From assembly GCF_024609785.1 (NCBI RefSeq), contig NZ_JANHJQ010000024.1:2844-66843 (forward strand): DNA of 64,000 nucleotides, given 5' to 3'. Origin of the DNA: Pseudalkalibacillus decolorationis. GTDB taxonomy: Bacteria; Bacillota; Bacilli; Bacillales; Fictibacillaceae. Below are positions 1 through 8,143 of this stretch, piece by piece. The translations under genes and the position numbers were made by a program. The notes below the pieces were generated by a model. The model searched no databases, was not told where the DNA came from, and worked only from the letters and a program-made list of their open reading frames with translations. Position 1 is the stretch's first letter. Every line of letters starts with the position of its first letter.

Positions 1-20
1 TTAAAAAGGGGGAATTGAAA

Positions 21-1193
21 GTGGACTTTCTACAAATGGCAAAAGAGTTTCAAAGTAGAATAGTAGAAATAAGACGTCATCTCCATCAAAATCCGGAGTT
101 GAGTTTTGCGGAATATAGAACGTCCGAATTTGTTGCAAATATATTAGAAGATGCTGGTGTTGAAGTGGAAAGGAATGTCGCGGGAACAGGTGTAGTCGGG
201 TTAATCAAAGGGAAATCGTCTGGGAAAACAATTGCTTTACGAGCGGATATGGATGCACTCCCAATCGAAGAGCAAACGGAACTTGAATTTGCTTCATGCA
301 ACAGGGGTGTCATGCACGCGTGTGGACACGATTTTCATACGTCCATCTTACTTGGCAGTGCGATTCTTCTAAACAAGTATAAGGAGAAGATTAATGGAAC
401 GATAAAACTCATTTTTCAACCGGGAGAAGAGAAATTGACAGGGGCGACGAAAATGATAGGAGCTGGTGTACTTGAAAATCCTTCGGTCGATGCCATTGTC
501 GCCCTGCACTGTTGGCCGGAATTACCGGCCGGAACAATTGGTATAAGAAGGGGGCCGATTACAGCCGCAGCCGATTTTGTAAACATTGAAATTAAAGGTA
601 AGGCAGGTCATGCGGCGCATCCTCACAAATGTGTGGATCCAATTGTGATTGCTGGTCATGTCGTATCGACGTTACAAACCGTCATTTCAAGAGAAACATC
701 ACCAACTGACCCTGCTGTTCTAACAATTGGTCAAATTATGGGCGGTACAGCACCAAATATAATTCCGTCGAGTGTAAAGCTTTCAGGAATGATTCGAACC
801 GTTAATCCAGATCTTCAGAAAAGAATGCCTGAAATCGTTAACCGCATTGTAAGCAAAACAGCGGAAAGTATGAACGGAGAAGCGGAAATTGACTATACAT
901 CTGCTACACCCCCTTTAATTAGTGATGACAGCATGGTAGCGTTAATAGATAAGGTCGCTACTGATTGTCTAGGTGAAGAACGTTTAGTATACCTCGAAAA
1001 TCCATCTTTGGGCAGTGAGGATTTTTCGTTTTATGTTGAAAATACGCCAGGTGTGTTATTTCGGTTAGGGACACATAATGAAAGGAAAGAATCGCTGCTT
1101 CCTTTACATAACTCCGGTGTTGTATTTGATGAAAAAGCACTTCCGATAGGGGTTGCGATCATGTGTGAATCGGCTGTCCGGTATTTAAGTTAA
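21..1193 (+). CDS. M20 family metallo-amidohydrolase
   Basis: Predicted cytoplasmic two-metal amidohydrolase of peptidase family M20D (hippurate / N-acyl-amino acid / IAA-amino acid hydrolase type), which cuts amide bonds joining an acyl group to an amino acid. Metal-site motifs are visible: DMDALP near residue 77, HACGHD near 99, PGEEK near 135 and GSEDF near 345. The length of about 390 residues is normal. A TTG at 15 is possible but sits only two bases after the GGGGGA ribosome site; the GTG at 21 has better spacing. The substrate cannot be told from sequence. It lies beside an apparent gamma-glutamyl-ethanolamine pathway that lacks an obvious final amide hydrolase, so a role there is conceivable, but the gene may equally belong to an operon starting left of the window. 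Confidence 0.88.
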   Translation: MDFLQMAKEFQSRIVEIRRHLHQNPELSFAEYRTSEFVANILEDAGVEVERNVAGTGVVGLIKGKSSGKTIALRADMDALPIEEQTELEFASCNRGVMHACGHDFHTSILLGSAILLNKYKEKINGTIKLIFQPGEEKLTGATKMIGAGVLENPSVDAIVALHCWPELPAGTIGIRRGPITAAADFVNIEIKGKAGHAAHPHKCVDPIVIAGHVVSTLQTVISRETSPTDPAVLTIGQIMGGTAPNIIPSSVKLSGMIRTVNPDLQKRMPEIVNRIVSKTAESMNGEAEIDYTSATPPLISDDSMVALIDKVATDCLGEERLVYLENPSLGSEDFSFYVENTPGVLFRLGTHNERKESLLPLHNSGVVFDEKALPIGVAIMCESAVRYLS

Positions 1194-1246
1194 GCAATCG
1201 TCAATAAGAACTGTAAATGAATCCATTTTGGAAATATTTAAATAAG

Positions 1247-1284
1247 AAAACAGCGCGCTATCGGATGTTTCGCGCACTGTTTTT
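1247..1284. terminator. bidirectional terminator between convergent genes
   Basis: An imperfect inverted repeat (AAAACAG-c-GCG paired with CGC-a-CTGTTTT) has a T run on the right and an A run on the left. It can terminate both the M20 gene on the plus strand and the HAD gene on the minus strand. Confidence 0.7.
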
Positions 1285-1299
1285 GGTTTCAGTCAATAG

Positions 1300-2640
1300 T
1301 TATTGATTTGACAACAAAACCTTTTCGTCTGTTCCTAGTTTAATTGTAGATTCAGTTGGAATCCATAAACCGGTGTTTTCATTTCGGCCTTGAAGGATAA
1401 ACTTCGGATTGTTTTTACCGATACGTTCCGCTGCCGTTTTTGAAAGTTCCCCGATTTTTCCGTCACTCACGCGATTGATAATCAAGCGAAGTTTCGTATC
1501 TTTAAACTCGGTTAACATTTCATAATCCGAACTGCTGTCACCTGCGACAAATAAAGGCTCTTGACCGTCTCTTTTGCTGGCGATTTCGTTTAGAATACTT
1601 TCTGTTTTTCCGTGCCCCGCGGTAAATGGATAATTTTCCTCATAAGCTGATTGTATCTTTCCTTCTTCTTTCTTTAATCTCATCCCAAATACATTTTCCT
1701 TCGGGAGCTTATAACCATACTTAGGGTTTGTCGCAAAGACTTCGACAACTTCTTCCATTGAAGCGGATACCACAAATACATCAATACCATTCTTTTGGAA
1801 GGTGTGCATTAAATTAGAAATTTCCGGTGTTAAACGTAGACCGGTTGTATGGGAAACGCTTACTACACCGGCATCTCCAACAAGAGACTCCGGACTTGTC
1901 ATTGTTACTTCTGAAATACGTGCACCTAAATTGAGATCATTGGACGTTTCCGCCATTTGTTGTACTTCTTCAACGGTCATGTTCGAAAATAAGTAGAGAA
2001 CCCATGGATAACTGACGTCAGTGCTATACGTACCGCCAATCGCTTCATAGAGGAAATACAACTTCGCTTTAAAATCTTTAAATTGATCAGTCGTGTGTAT
2101 CGCATCGAGAGACTGATTACCTTTTAATCCTTCGTAATGGTCATAAAGATACTCATAATCTCGTTTCAGATCATCCGTTATCTCTTCAAGAGTAATCGTG
2201 TCTCCCTTGTCGTTTTGATAGTCTTCTGAAAATGGACCTTTTGGAATGTTAGTTTGTATGACTTTGTAAAACTGCTCAGGTGTTAATTTGAATTTCAAAT
2301 GTTCAATTTGATAGTAGAAAAGGGCTTCTTCTGTGTCATTCATAATACTTGTATTATCCCAATCGAAAATAACATACGGCTTCTTTTTCGGATTATAATC
2401 AGGGCTTTGGATACTGTGTTTTTTGATTAAACTTTGAATCGCTTCATATGTATCAGGGGCCCATTTTCCTTGATCCAACACATGAACAGTTTGTACATCA
2501 CCCCCTTTTGTACCATTTTCCTGTTTTGTTTTCGTTACAGATGGAGCAGTTGACTGTGTACATCCAATTGTTCCGAAAAGAAACATGACAGCGATTAAAA
2601 TTGTGGTAATGCCTTTCAAAAACATTCCTTTACCTAACAT
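1300..2640 (-). CDS. HAD-superfamily phosphatase lipoprotein
   Basis: Predicted surface-anchored phosphatase. The N-terminus is a lipoprotein signal: Met, hydrophobic stretch to about residue 26, then the lipobox cysteine in GTIGCTQ. The HAD nucleophile motif FDWDNTS lies near residues 91-97, and a later GDSSSDYEML segment near 365 matches HAD motif IV. A cap domain of roughly 200 residues lies between them. The 446-residue length and DWDN motif resemble secreted phosphoserine/phosphorylcholine-type phosphatases, so an extracellular phosphoamine such as phosphoethanolamine or phosphocholine is a reasonable substrate; this is inference. It is read away from the ethanolamine-type operon and preceded on its strand by a hairpin-terminator like the one before that operon. 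The ATG at 2640 has GGGGGAA nine bases upstream. Confidence 0.75.
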   Translation of the reverse strand: MLGKGMFLKGITTILIAVMFLFGTIGCTQSTAPSVTKTKQENGTKGGDVQTVHVLDQGKWAPDTYEAIQSLIKKHSIQSPDYNPKKKPYVIFDWDNTSIMNDTEEALFYYQIEHLKFKLTPEQFYKVIQTNIPKGPFSEDYQNDKGDTITLEEITDDLKRDYEYLYDHYEGLKGNQSLDAIHTTDQFKDFKAKLYFLYEAIGGTYSTDVSYPWVLYLFSNMTVEEVQQMAETSNDLNLGARISEVTMTSPESLVGDAGVVSVSHTTGLRLTPEISNLMHTFQKNGIDVFVVSASMEEVVEVFATNPKYGYKLPKENVFGMRLKKEEGKIQSAYEENYPFTAGHGKTESILNEIASKRDGQEPLFVAGDSSSDYEMLTEFKDTKLRLIINRVSDGKIGELSKTAAERIGKNNPKFILQGRNENTGLWIPTESTIKLGTDEKVLLSNQ

Positions 2641-2665
2641 TATTCAAATTCCCCCTTAAAGTTTG

Positions 2666-2809
2666 TGTTCAAAAAGGAGGATAAAAAGAGCCGAGTAGTT
2701 CGAGGCGCGACAGTCTCGAGGACCGAAACGTATACTATTAATACGTGAGGACCGGAGAGACCGAGTAACGAAGAAATACGACAGCTATTTTTACCGGACT
2801 TTTTGAACA
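2666..2809 (+). repeat. 144-bp interspersed repeat, copy 1
   Basis: The element is bounded by a perfect 11-bp inverted repeat (TGTTCAAAAAG and CTTTTTGAACA) and has a central ACGTAT/ATACGT palindrome flanked by two GAGGACCG direct repeats. A second copy of identical length at 30733-30876 differs at about ten positions by eye, and both lie in the same orientation. It encodes no transposase, so it looks like a MITE-like or structured-RNA repeat. Here it lies in the 5' leader of the HAD phosphatase gene. Confidence 0.85.
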
Positions 2810-2823
2810 ACCTCTTAAATAGC

Positions 2824-2877
2824 AAAAAAGCGCCTATTCCAACAGTTGCATAACCGTTGTAATAGGCGCCTTTGCCT
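2824..2877 (-). promoter_or_regulatory. ANTAR-type hairpin plus leader terminator upstream of phosphatase gene
   Basis: Read on the minus strand, AGGC-AAAGGC-GCCT forms a small hairpin with a six-base loop carrying A at position 1 and G at position 4, the loop signature known for ANTAR-protein RNA targets. Its right arm is also part of the left arm of a 9-bp terminator stem (GCGCCTATT / AATAGGCGC, 2861-2869 with 2830-2838) followed by six U. The two folds exclude each other, as expected for antitermination. The usual second upstream hairpin of an ANTAR target was not found, so the assignment is tentative. Confidence 0.5.
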
Positions 2878-3046
2878 TGTTATTATTTTGCAAAATAAGC
2901 GTACCATATATACAGAAAATTTGGAACAATTTATTTTTTCAAAAAATTACTGTTGATTAGTATGTCGGATCATTGATTTCCATTATAAGAATATTGACAA
3001 AAAACAAAAAACAATATAAACTATGCAATATAAGTAAATAACGAAA

Positions 3047-3102
3047 AAAGCTAAGGGGCTTTCAGTTTACTACACATTTGTGTAGAATTGAGCCCTTTTT
3101 TT
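3047..3102 (+). promoter_or_regulatory. leader terminator with competing hairpin before kinase gene
   Basis: A long hairpin (GGGCT at 3056-3060 with AGCCC at 3091-3095, inner CTACACA/TGTGTAG) is followed by seven T, a strong intrinsic terminator lying upstream of the kinase start at 3140. Overlapping its left arm is a smaller hairpin AAAGC-TAAGGG-GCTTT (3047-3062) with a six-base loop having G at position 4 but T, not A, at position 1. This suggests attenuation of the regulator genes themselves, perhaps by their own ANTAR product. Confidence 0.5.
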
Positions 3103-3139
3103 GCTTTCTAAAAGCTCCAAAGAAGGAGAACACGCAGTC

Positions 3140-4570
3140 ATGAGATCGATCGAACAATTATGTCAACAACACACAACGTTATCGAAAACCGATATTGAAA
3201 TCATTTGCAAAATGTCGGAAACGTTGCAGCATACCGCTGATTTATCCCAAGCTAATTTGTTTATCGACTGTCCTGTGAAAGACGGCGAACATGCGATTGT
3301 AGTGGCGGAAGCGGCACCACAAACCGTACCTTCGCTTTATCAAACATCTGTAATTGGTAAGTTTGCATACCAATCTTTCGAGCCTGCTGTCGCTTACACA
3401 CATCAAACGGGCAAACCGGCAACCCGTAAACGAGCGATTACGCAAGAAGGACAAGTCGTCAAACAAAGTGTCGTGCCGATCAAGAACAAAGAACGAAACG
3501 TAATCGGTTCCCTCATTCTAGAGCAAGATGTTAGTGAACAAGTTTATCATGAGAACAAATTGAAAGCGCTGTCTCAGACGACGGAACAATTAAGTGAGAC
3601 GTTGCTTGGCCTTACGGAGAAAGACTCGATCATTTCAGACACGATTCAAGAATCTCTGTTTTTAATTGACCCAAATAGGACCGTCGTCTATGCCAATGTA
3701 AGAGGACTGCATTTGGCAGCCGAAATGGTAGGTGTGGAAGAGGTTATCGGAATCCCTATCACAACGATTTGTCCTTTTTTGGACGGCATAACGTTTTCAA
3801 ACGAGATCGTGTCATTAAAAGAGGTAACCGTTGACAAAAAAGTGTTTGAGCTCAAGCGGATTTGTTTAAAGAAAAATCAAGGGATTTTGTTAATTATCCG
3901 TGATTTGACGGACTTACGAAATAAAGAACGGGAATTAATGGTTAAGTCGGCTGTCATAAAAGAAATGCATCATCGGGTCAAAAATAATCTTCAAACCGTC
4001 GCAAGTCTTTTGCGATTGCAAAAGCGAAATGTCCCGGGAGAAAGTCAAGGCTATTTTCAAGAAAGCTTAAACCGAATTTTAAGCATTGCCGCCGTTCACG
4101 AAGAACTCCTTGCGGCTGAGAACGACCTTGAAGAGATCGAAATTCAACAACTGTTAAAGCGGATTGGAAACATGTTAATCCGAAATAAGGGCTATCTCAA
4201 CATTTCGATTGAATTTAGTGGCGAATCAATAGTATTAAAGTCTGATAAAGCGGTTTCACTTGCGTTAATTTTTAATGAGTTGATTCAAAATTGTGTTAAA
4301 CACGCATTTAGCGGGAGTGTGGAAGGAATAGTTGTTGTACACTTTTCCGATTCCGACGGTTGGATTGAAATGGTTGTCCAAGATGATGGAATCGGATTTA
4401 ACCCTAACGGGAACCAAACCCTTGGGTTAACAATCGTTGAAGAAATTACGAATCATGACTTAAAGGGCGGATTTTCGATTGCGAAAGGAACGGAAAAAGG
4501 AACGAGAGCATCAATCAGATTTCCAGTTAATGGGGTGAATGAATGTGACAGCAAAGATCTTACTTGTTGA
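3140..4570 (+). CDS. HisKA_2-type sensor histidine kinase (EutW/PdtaS-like)
   Basis: Predicted soluble sensor kinase that phosphorylates the ANTAR regulator encoded next to it. The N-terminal about 140 residues form a sensor of the H_kinase_N/GAF-like type, followed by a PAS-like region (about 165-265), a HisKA_2 phosphoacceptor helix with HHRVKNNLQT near residue 277, and a C-terminal HATPase with NELIQNCVKHA, DDGIGF and GLTIVEE motifs. No membrane segment is seen. A TTG at 3101 would lie inside the terminator T run; the ATG at 3140 has AGAAGGAG at 3121-3128 and is chosen. Kinases of this architecture partner ANTAR antiterminators; in Enterococcus EutW responds to ethanolamine, which fits the genes downstream. 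Confidence 0.88.
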   Translation: MRSIEQLCQQHTTLSKTDIEIICKMSETLQHTADLSQANLFIDCPVKDGEHAIVVAEAAPQTVPSLYQTSVIGKFAYQSFEPAVAYTHQTGKPATRKRAITQEGQVVKQSVVPIKNKERNVIGSLILEQDVSEQVYHENKLKALSQTTEQLSETLLGLTEKDSIISDTIQESLFLIDPNRTVVYANVRGLHLAAEMVGVEEVIGIPITTICPFLDGITFSNEIVSLKEVTVDKKVFELKRICLKKNQGILLIIRDLTDLRNKERELMVKSAVIKEMHHRVKNNLQTVASLLRLQKRNVPGESQGYFQESLNRILSIAAVHEELLAAENDLEEIEIQQLLKRIGNMLIRNKGYLNISIEFSGESIVLKSDKAVSLALIFNELIQNCVKHAFSGSVEGIVVVHFSDSDGWIEMVVQDDGIGFNPNGNQTLGLTIVEEITNHDLKGGFSIAKGTEKGTRASIRFPVNGVNECDSKDLTC

Positions 4571-5126
4571 AGATGAAGGGATTTTCCGGTTAGATGTCAA
4601 AAGAATGTTGGAAGATGCGGGTTATGAAGTCGTAGGAGAGGCAGGTGATGGTGAACAGGCCATTGAACTCGCTCATAAGCTCCTACCCGATTTGATTTTG
4701 ATGGATATTAAAATGCCCAAATTAAACGGACTGAAGGCGAGTAAAATTCTTTCCACTTCATTAAACATTCCAATTTTGATGCTTTCAGCTTACAGTCAAA
4801 AAGAATTCATTGAAAAAGCGAAACAGAAAAACATTGTCGGGTACTTAGTAAAGCCAGTTTCTGAATCGAATCTAATTCCAGCAGTTGAAGTGGCACTATT
4901 TCAAGCAAGTCACATCCAAGAATGTGAAACAAAAATTGGGTCGTTGAACGACAAATTACAGTCACGGAAAATGATCGAACGAGCGAAGGGCATTTTAATG
5001 AAAGAAAAGAACTGGAATGAAGACCGTGCATACGAAAAAATGAGAACGATTAGTATGAATAATCAACTGTCGATGGAAAAGATCGCAAAAATGATCATTC
5101 AAAAGTATCAAAAACAAGTGAATTAA
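4545..5126 (+). CDS. ANTAR-domain response regulator (EutV-like antiterminator)
   Basis: Predicted RNA-binding response regulator. An N-terminal receiver domain (about residues 1-120) has the phosphoacceptor Asp in LILMDIKMP and a conserved Lys in LVKPVS. A C-terminal ANTAR helical domain (about 130-190) carries the ERAKGILM and AYEKMR signatures. Phosphorylated ANTAR proteins bind paired RNA hairpins with six-base loops and stop terminators from forming. The gene overlaps the kinase by 26 bases. GTG at 4545 is preferred over ATG at 4539 because GGGGTG at 4532-4537 almost touches the latter. Likely RNA targets are the leader hairpins at 5130-5183 and possibly at 2824-2877 and 3047-3102. Confidence 0.9.
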   Translation: MTAKILLVEDEGIFRLDVKRMLEDAGYEVVGEAGDGEQAIELAHKLLPDLILMDIKMPKLNGLKASKILSTSLNIPILMLSAYSQKEFIEKAKQKNIVGYLVKPVSESNLIPAVEVALFQASHIQECETKIGSLNDKLQSRKMIERAKGILMKEKNWNEDRAYEKMRTISMNNQLSMEKIAKMIIQKYQKQVN

Positions 5127-5129
5127 ACA

Positions 5130-5183
5130 AGGCAAAGGCGCCTAAGCTGTGCAAACTCGATTTGCGTGGCTTAGGCAATTTTT
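5130..5183 (+). promoter_or_regulatory. ANTAR-type hairpin overlapping terminator before ethanolamine operon
   Basis: AGGC-AAAGGC-GCCT (5130-5143) is a hairpin with an A1/G4 hexaloop. Its right arm GCCT is the start of a terminator stem GCCTAAGC / GCTTAGGC (5140-5147 with 5169-5176), with an inner GCAAA/TTTGC stem and a T run at 5179-5183. The two structures exclude each other. The hairpin and its left flank match the minus-strand structure at 2864-2882 over 19 bases. It sits directly after the ANTAR gene and before the aldehyde dehydrogenase, as expected for conditional read-through. A first-partner hairpin further upstream was not found. Confidence 0.6.
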
Positions 5184-5218
5184 ATTAAGAAATCTTAATA
5201 CAGGAGGGGAAACGTACT

Positions 5219-6664
5219 ATGCTGCAAACGATGAATCATATGTGGATTAATGGAGAAAAAGTCGGTTTACAAAATACGATAGACGTCATAAACCCGGCAA
5301 ACGGCAAGGTAATCGATCACGTACCCAATGCAGGTAAGAGCGAAACGAAACTAGCAGTGGATGCTGCATCAGAGGCGTTTAAAACGTGGAGCAAGCTTCC
5401 TCCAAAAGAGCGTTCGAAGTTTTTGCTCAAATGGGCTGATCATTTATTGAACAATCGGGACGAACTTGCTTTAATCCTGACGGAAGAACAAGGTAAGCCG
5501 CTTTCGGAATCAAAAGGCGAAATTGAAGGGTCAGCAGAGTTTATCCAGTGGTATGCAGAAGAAGGTAAACGAATATACGGGGAAGTTATCCCAGGGTCAA
5601 GTGAAGAACAACGTATTACGGTACTCCGTCAACCTGTCGGGGTATGCGGGATGATTACCCCTTGGAATTTTCCTGGGGCAATGATCGCAAGAAAAGTCGC
5701 ACCAGCGCTTGCTACAGGTTGTACGGTCGTGTTGAAGCCCGCGTCACAAACGCCGAGAATTGCAATCGCGATGTTTGAACAGCTTATCGCAACAGGGATT
5801 CCAAGCGGTGTTGCCAATATCGTCACAGGGAATCCGAAAATGATCGGTGAAGCGCTTTTTGAAGATGAACGGGTACGAAAAATATCTTTTACTGGTTCAA
5901 CAAATATCGGGAAACAGTTGATGAAGCAAGCTGCTGATCAAGTGAAGCGCATTTCATTAGAACTCGGGGGAAATGCTCCAGCGATCGTCTTCCCTGATGC
6001 CGATCTTGATAAAGCTGCAGAAGCCATTGTCGGGAACAAATTCGAAAATTGCGGTCAAATGTGTAACGGTATTAACGTCATTTTCGCTCACGAAGAAATT
6101 CAAGCCGATTTAACGGAAAAAGTCATTTCACTCGTCCAGGAGCTTCAGGTTGGTGACGGTAAGGATCCTGTCCAACTTGGCCCTCTCGTAAATGATGACG
6201 CAGTCAAAAATGTCGAGCGTTTGGTCAATGATGCGAAACAAAAAGGTGCTGAATTGCTAATTGGCGGTGAAAGGTTGAAGGACGGCTCTTATGCTTCAGG
6301 GTCATATTACGCGCCAACCGTTCTTTCAAACGTCACACTTAACATGGATCTAACGAAAGAAGAAATCTTCGGCCCTGTGGCACCGATTTTACCTTTTAAA
6401 GAAGAAGAGGAAGTCCTGCAATTTTCAAAACAAAATCAATGTGGACTTGCGGCATATTTCTTCACCCGGGATATTGGCCGGGTATACCGTTTGGCGGAGC
6501 AGCTCGATGTCGGAATGGTCGGCGTCAATGGGACGCAGCTAAGTGTTCCGCAAGCACCGTTTGGCGGAATTAAGGAAAGTGGCATGGGAAGAGAAGGTGG
6601 TCATTACGGGTTAGAAGAGTTCTTAGAAGTGAAATACATCTCGTTGACACTTGAAAACGAATAG
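5219..6664 (+). CDS. NAD(P)-dependent aldehyde dehydrogenase
   Basis: Predicted cytoplasmic aldehyde dehydrogenase of the succinate-semialdehyde dehydrogenase-like group, 481 residues, full length. Conserved elements are ITPWNFPGAM near 143, FTGSTNIGK near 224, the general base Glu in LELGGNAP near 250, the catalytic Cys in NCGQMCN near 283, and EEIFGPV near 380. It is the first gene after the leader terminator and is followed 15 bases later by the glutamine-synthetase-like gene. In the ethanolamine-by-glutamylation scheme it would oxidise gamma-glutamyl-aminoacetaldehyde to the acid; the substrate is inferred from context only. AGGAGGGG at 5202-5209 supports the ATG. Confidence 0.9.
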   Translation: MLQTMNHMWINGEKVGLQNTIDVINPANGKVIDHVPNAGKSETKLAVDAASEAFKTWSKLPPKERSKFLLKWADHLLNNRDELALILTEEQGKPLSESKGEIEGSAEFIQWYAEEGKRIYGEVIPGSSEEQRITVLRQPVGVCGMITPWNFPGAMIARKVAPALATGCTVVLKPASQTPRIAIAMFEQLIATGIPSGVANIVTGNPKMIGEALFEDERVRKISFTGSTNIGKQLMKQAADQVKRISLELGGNAPAIVFPDADLDKAAEAIVGNKFENCGQMCNGINVIFAHEEIQADLTEKVISLVQELQVGDGKDPVQLGPLVNDDAVKNVERLVNDAKQKGAELLIGGERLKDGSYASGSYYAPTVLSNVTLNMDLTKEEIFGPVAPILPFKEEEEVLQFSKQNQCGLAAYFFTRDIGRVYRLAEQLDVGMVGVNGTQLSVPQAPFGGIKESGMGREGGHYGLEEFLEVKYISLTLENE

Positions 6665-6679
6665 AGGGGGAGTCCGAAA

Positions 6680-8098
6680 ATGATCAAACAAAATATTGCC
6701 GAACCGACAGTCGGACAAAATCGTAAACAGTCAGGGTTGATTTCAAAGGAACAATTGATGGATGATTTACAATCAGGTCACGTAGATACGGTCCTTCTGG
6801 CATTTTGCGACATGCAAGGACGACTAATGGGGAAACGGTTAACAGCCGAATTCTGTTTAGAAAATAATATCGACAAAGGAACGCACTTCTGTAATTACTT
6901 AATGGGTACCGATTTCGAGATGAACACCCCACCTGGATATAAATTGATGAACTGGGAGAAAGGCTATGGGGATTGGACCGCGGTTCCGGATTGGACGACG
7001 CTCCGTATCGTACCTTGGTTGGATAAATCCGTGATGGTATTTTGTAATGTCGAAGACGCCAAAACCGGACAAGAGGTGGCGGTTGTTCCAAGAAATCTAT
7101 TAAACAATCAATTGAAAAAGGCAAAACAAAAAGGGTACAGCTTCATGATGGCAAGTGAATTGGAGTTTTACATGTTTAATGAGACGTTTGAGTCGATTCA
7201 TCAAAAAGACTATCAAAATATGGAGCTAGCAGGTCATTATAATGAGGATTATAACTTGCTTCAAGGAACGAGAAACGAACCGTTTTACCAAAAAATCAGA
7301 CGAAATATGGCAGCAGCTGGCTTACCAGTAGAATCCTCAAAAGGTGAGTCCTGCTCAGGGCAGCATGAAATTAACTTGCGCTACGGTCAAGCCCTTACAG
7401 CAGCTGATAATCATATCATGTTTAAACACGGCATTAAAGAAATGGCCATTCAGGATGGTGTTTCGGTGACGTTTATGGCAAAACCGGATCACCAGTGGAC
7501 AGGATCGAGCGGTCACATTCATCTTAGCCTTTGGGATACGAACGAAGACAACAATTTGTTTTATGATTCTGAAAACACGGACAATCACATGTCTCAAGAA
7601 ATGCGCTCGTTTTTGGCTGGTGTTCTCGCATATACAAGAGACTTTTCGCTATTCTTTGCACCACATATTAATTCATACAAACGATTCCGTACCGAAAGTT
7701 GGGCACCGGTAAACATCGCTTGGAGCCATGACAACCGTTCATCAGGATATCGTATCGTCGGAGAAAATAAAAGCTTAAGACTTGAAACGCGGATTCCGGG
7801 TGCGGATGTCAATCCATATCTTGCCTACACTGCTTTAATCGCCTCAGGATTATATGGAATTGAACAAAGGCTTGAACTGCCGGATGAATGTAACGGCAAT
7901 GCATACGAACTTGATGTACCGAAAATTCCGTCGTCTCTTTACGAAGCGATTCAATGCTGGAAAGATAGCGATATCGTGAAAACGGTATTAGGGGAAGAAA
8001 CATTTGAGCATTATCTTTATGCTGCTGTTACAGAACAACAAATGTATGATGGCATTGTCACAGAATGGGAAAGAAAACGTTATTTTGAGCAAGGCTAA
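6680..8098 (+). CDS. glutamine-synthetase-like gamma-glutamyl-amine ligase
   Basis: Predicted cytoplasmic ligase of the glutamine synthetase superfamily, closer to the PuuA/GlnA4 branch that joins glutamate to amines than to GlnA. The N-terminal beta-grasp part (about 20-125) contains DMQGRLMGKR, and the catalytic domain shows SELEFYMF near 160, ESSKGESCSGQHEINLRY near 222-239, SSGHIHLSL near 275, and RLETRIPGADVNPYLAYTA near 370. The length (472) fits. It lies between an aldehyde dehydrogenase and an SDR gene, with an ethanolamine permease downstream, so gamma-glutamylethanolamide synthetase is the best guess; gamma-glutamylputrescine synthetase is the alternative. GAGGGGG precedes the ATG. 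Confidence 0.85.
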   Translation: MIKQNIAEPTVGQNRKQSGLISKEQLMDDLQSGHVDTVLLAFCDMQGRLMGKRLTAEFCLENNIDKGTHFCNYLMGTDFEMNTPPGYKLMNWEKGYGDWTAVPDWTTLRIVPWLDKSVMVFCNVEDAKTGQEVAVVPRNLLNNQLKKAKQKGYSFMMASELEFYMFNETFESIHQKDYQNMELAGHYNEDYNLLQGTRNEPFYQKIRRNMAAAGLPVESSKGESCSGQHEINLRYGQALTAADNHIMFKHGIKEMAIQDGVSVTFMAKPDHQWTGSSGHIHLSLWDTNEDNNLFYDSENTDNHMSQEMRSFLAGVLAYTRDFSLFFAPHINSYKRFRTESWAPVNIAWSHDNRSSGYRIVGENKSLRLETRIPGADVNPYLAYTALIASGLYGIEQRLELPDECNGNAYELDVPKIPSSLYEAIQCWKDSDIVKTVLGEETFEHYLYAAVTEQQMYDGIVTEWERKRYFEQG

Positions 8099-8143
8099 TT
8101 CATTAAATCATTAAGAAGAAAAGACGATCAGGGAGGCATGAAA

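Larger units (their letters stand above)
2641..3139. other. divergent intergenic region with repeat and two leader terminators
   Basis: This 499-base gap separates the minus-strand phosphatase from the plus-strand kinase. It holds a 144-bp repeat (2666-2809), a minus-strand hairpin-terminator (2824-2877), an AT-rich promoter zone (about 2885-3045) and a plus-strand leader hairpin and terminator (3047-3102). No coding capacity is seen. Confidence 0.7.

Noticed and set aside
3101-3139. TTG start adding 13 residues to the HisKA_2 kinase
   Set aside because: The TTG lies in the T run of a strong terminator and lacks a ribosome site; the ATG at 3140 has AGAAGGAG.
6684-7124. Minus-strand open frame of 146 codons
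   Set aside because: It lies entirely inside the glutamine-synthetase-like gene, has no ribosome site and no recognisable domain.
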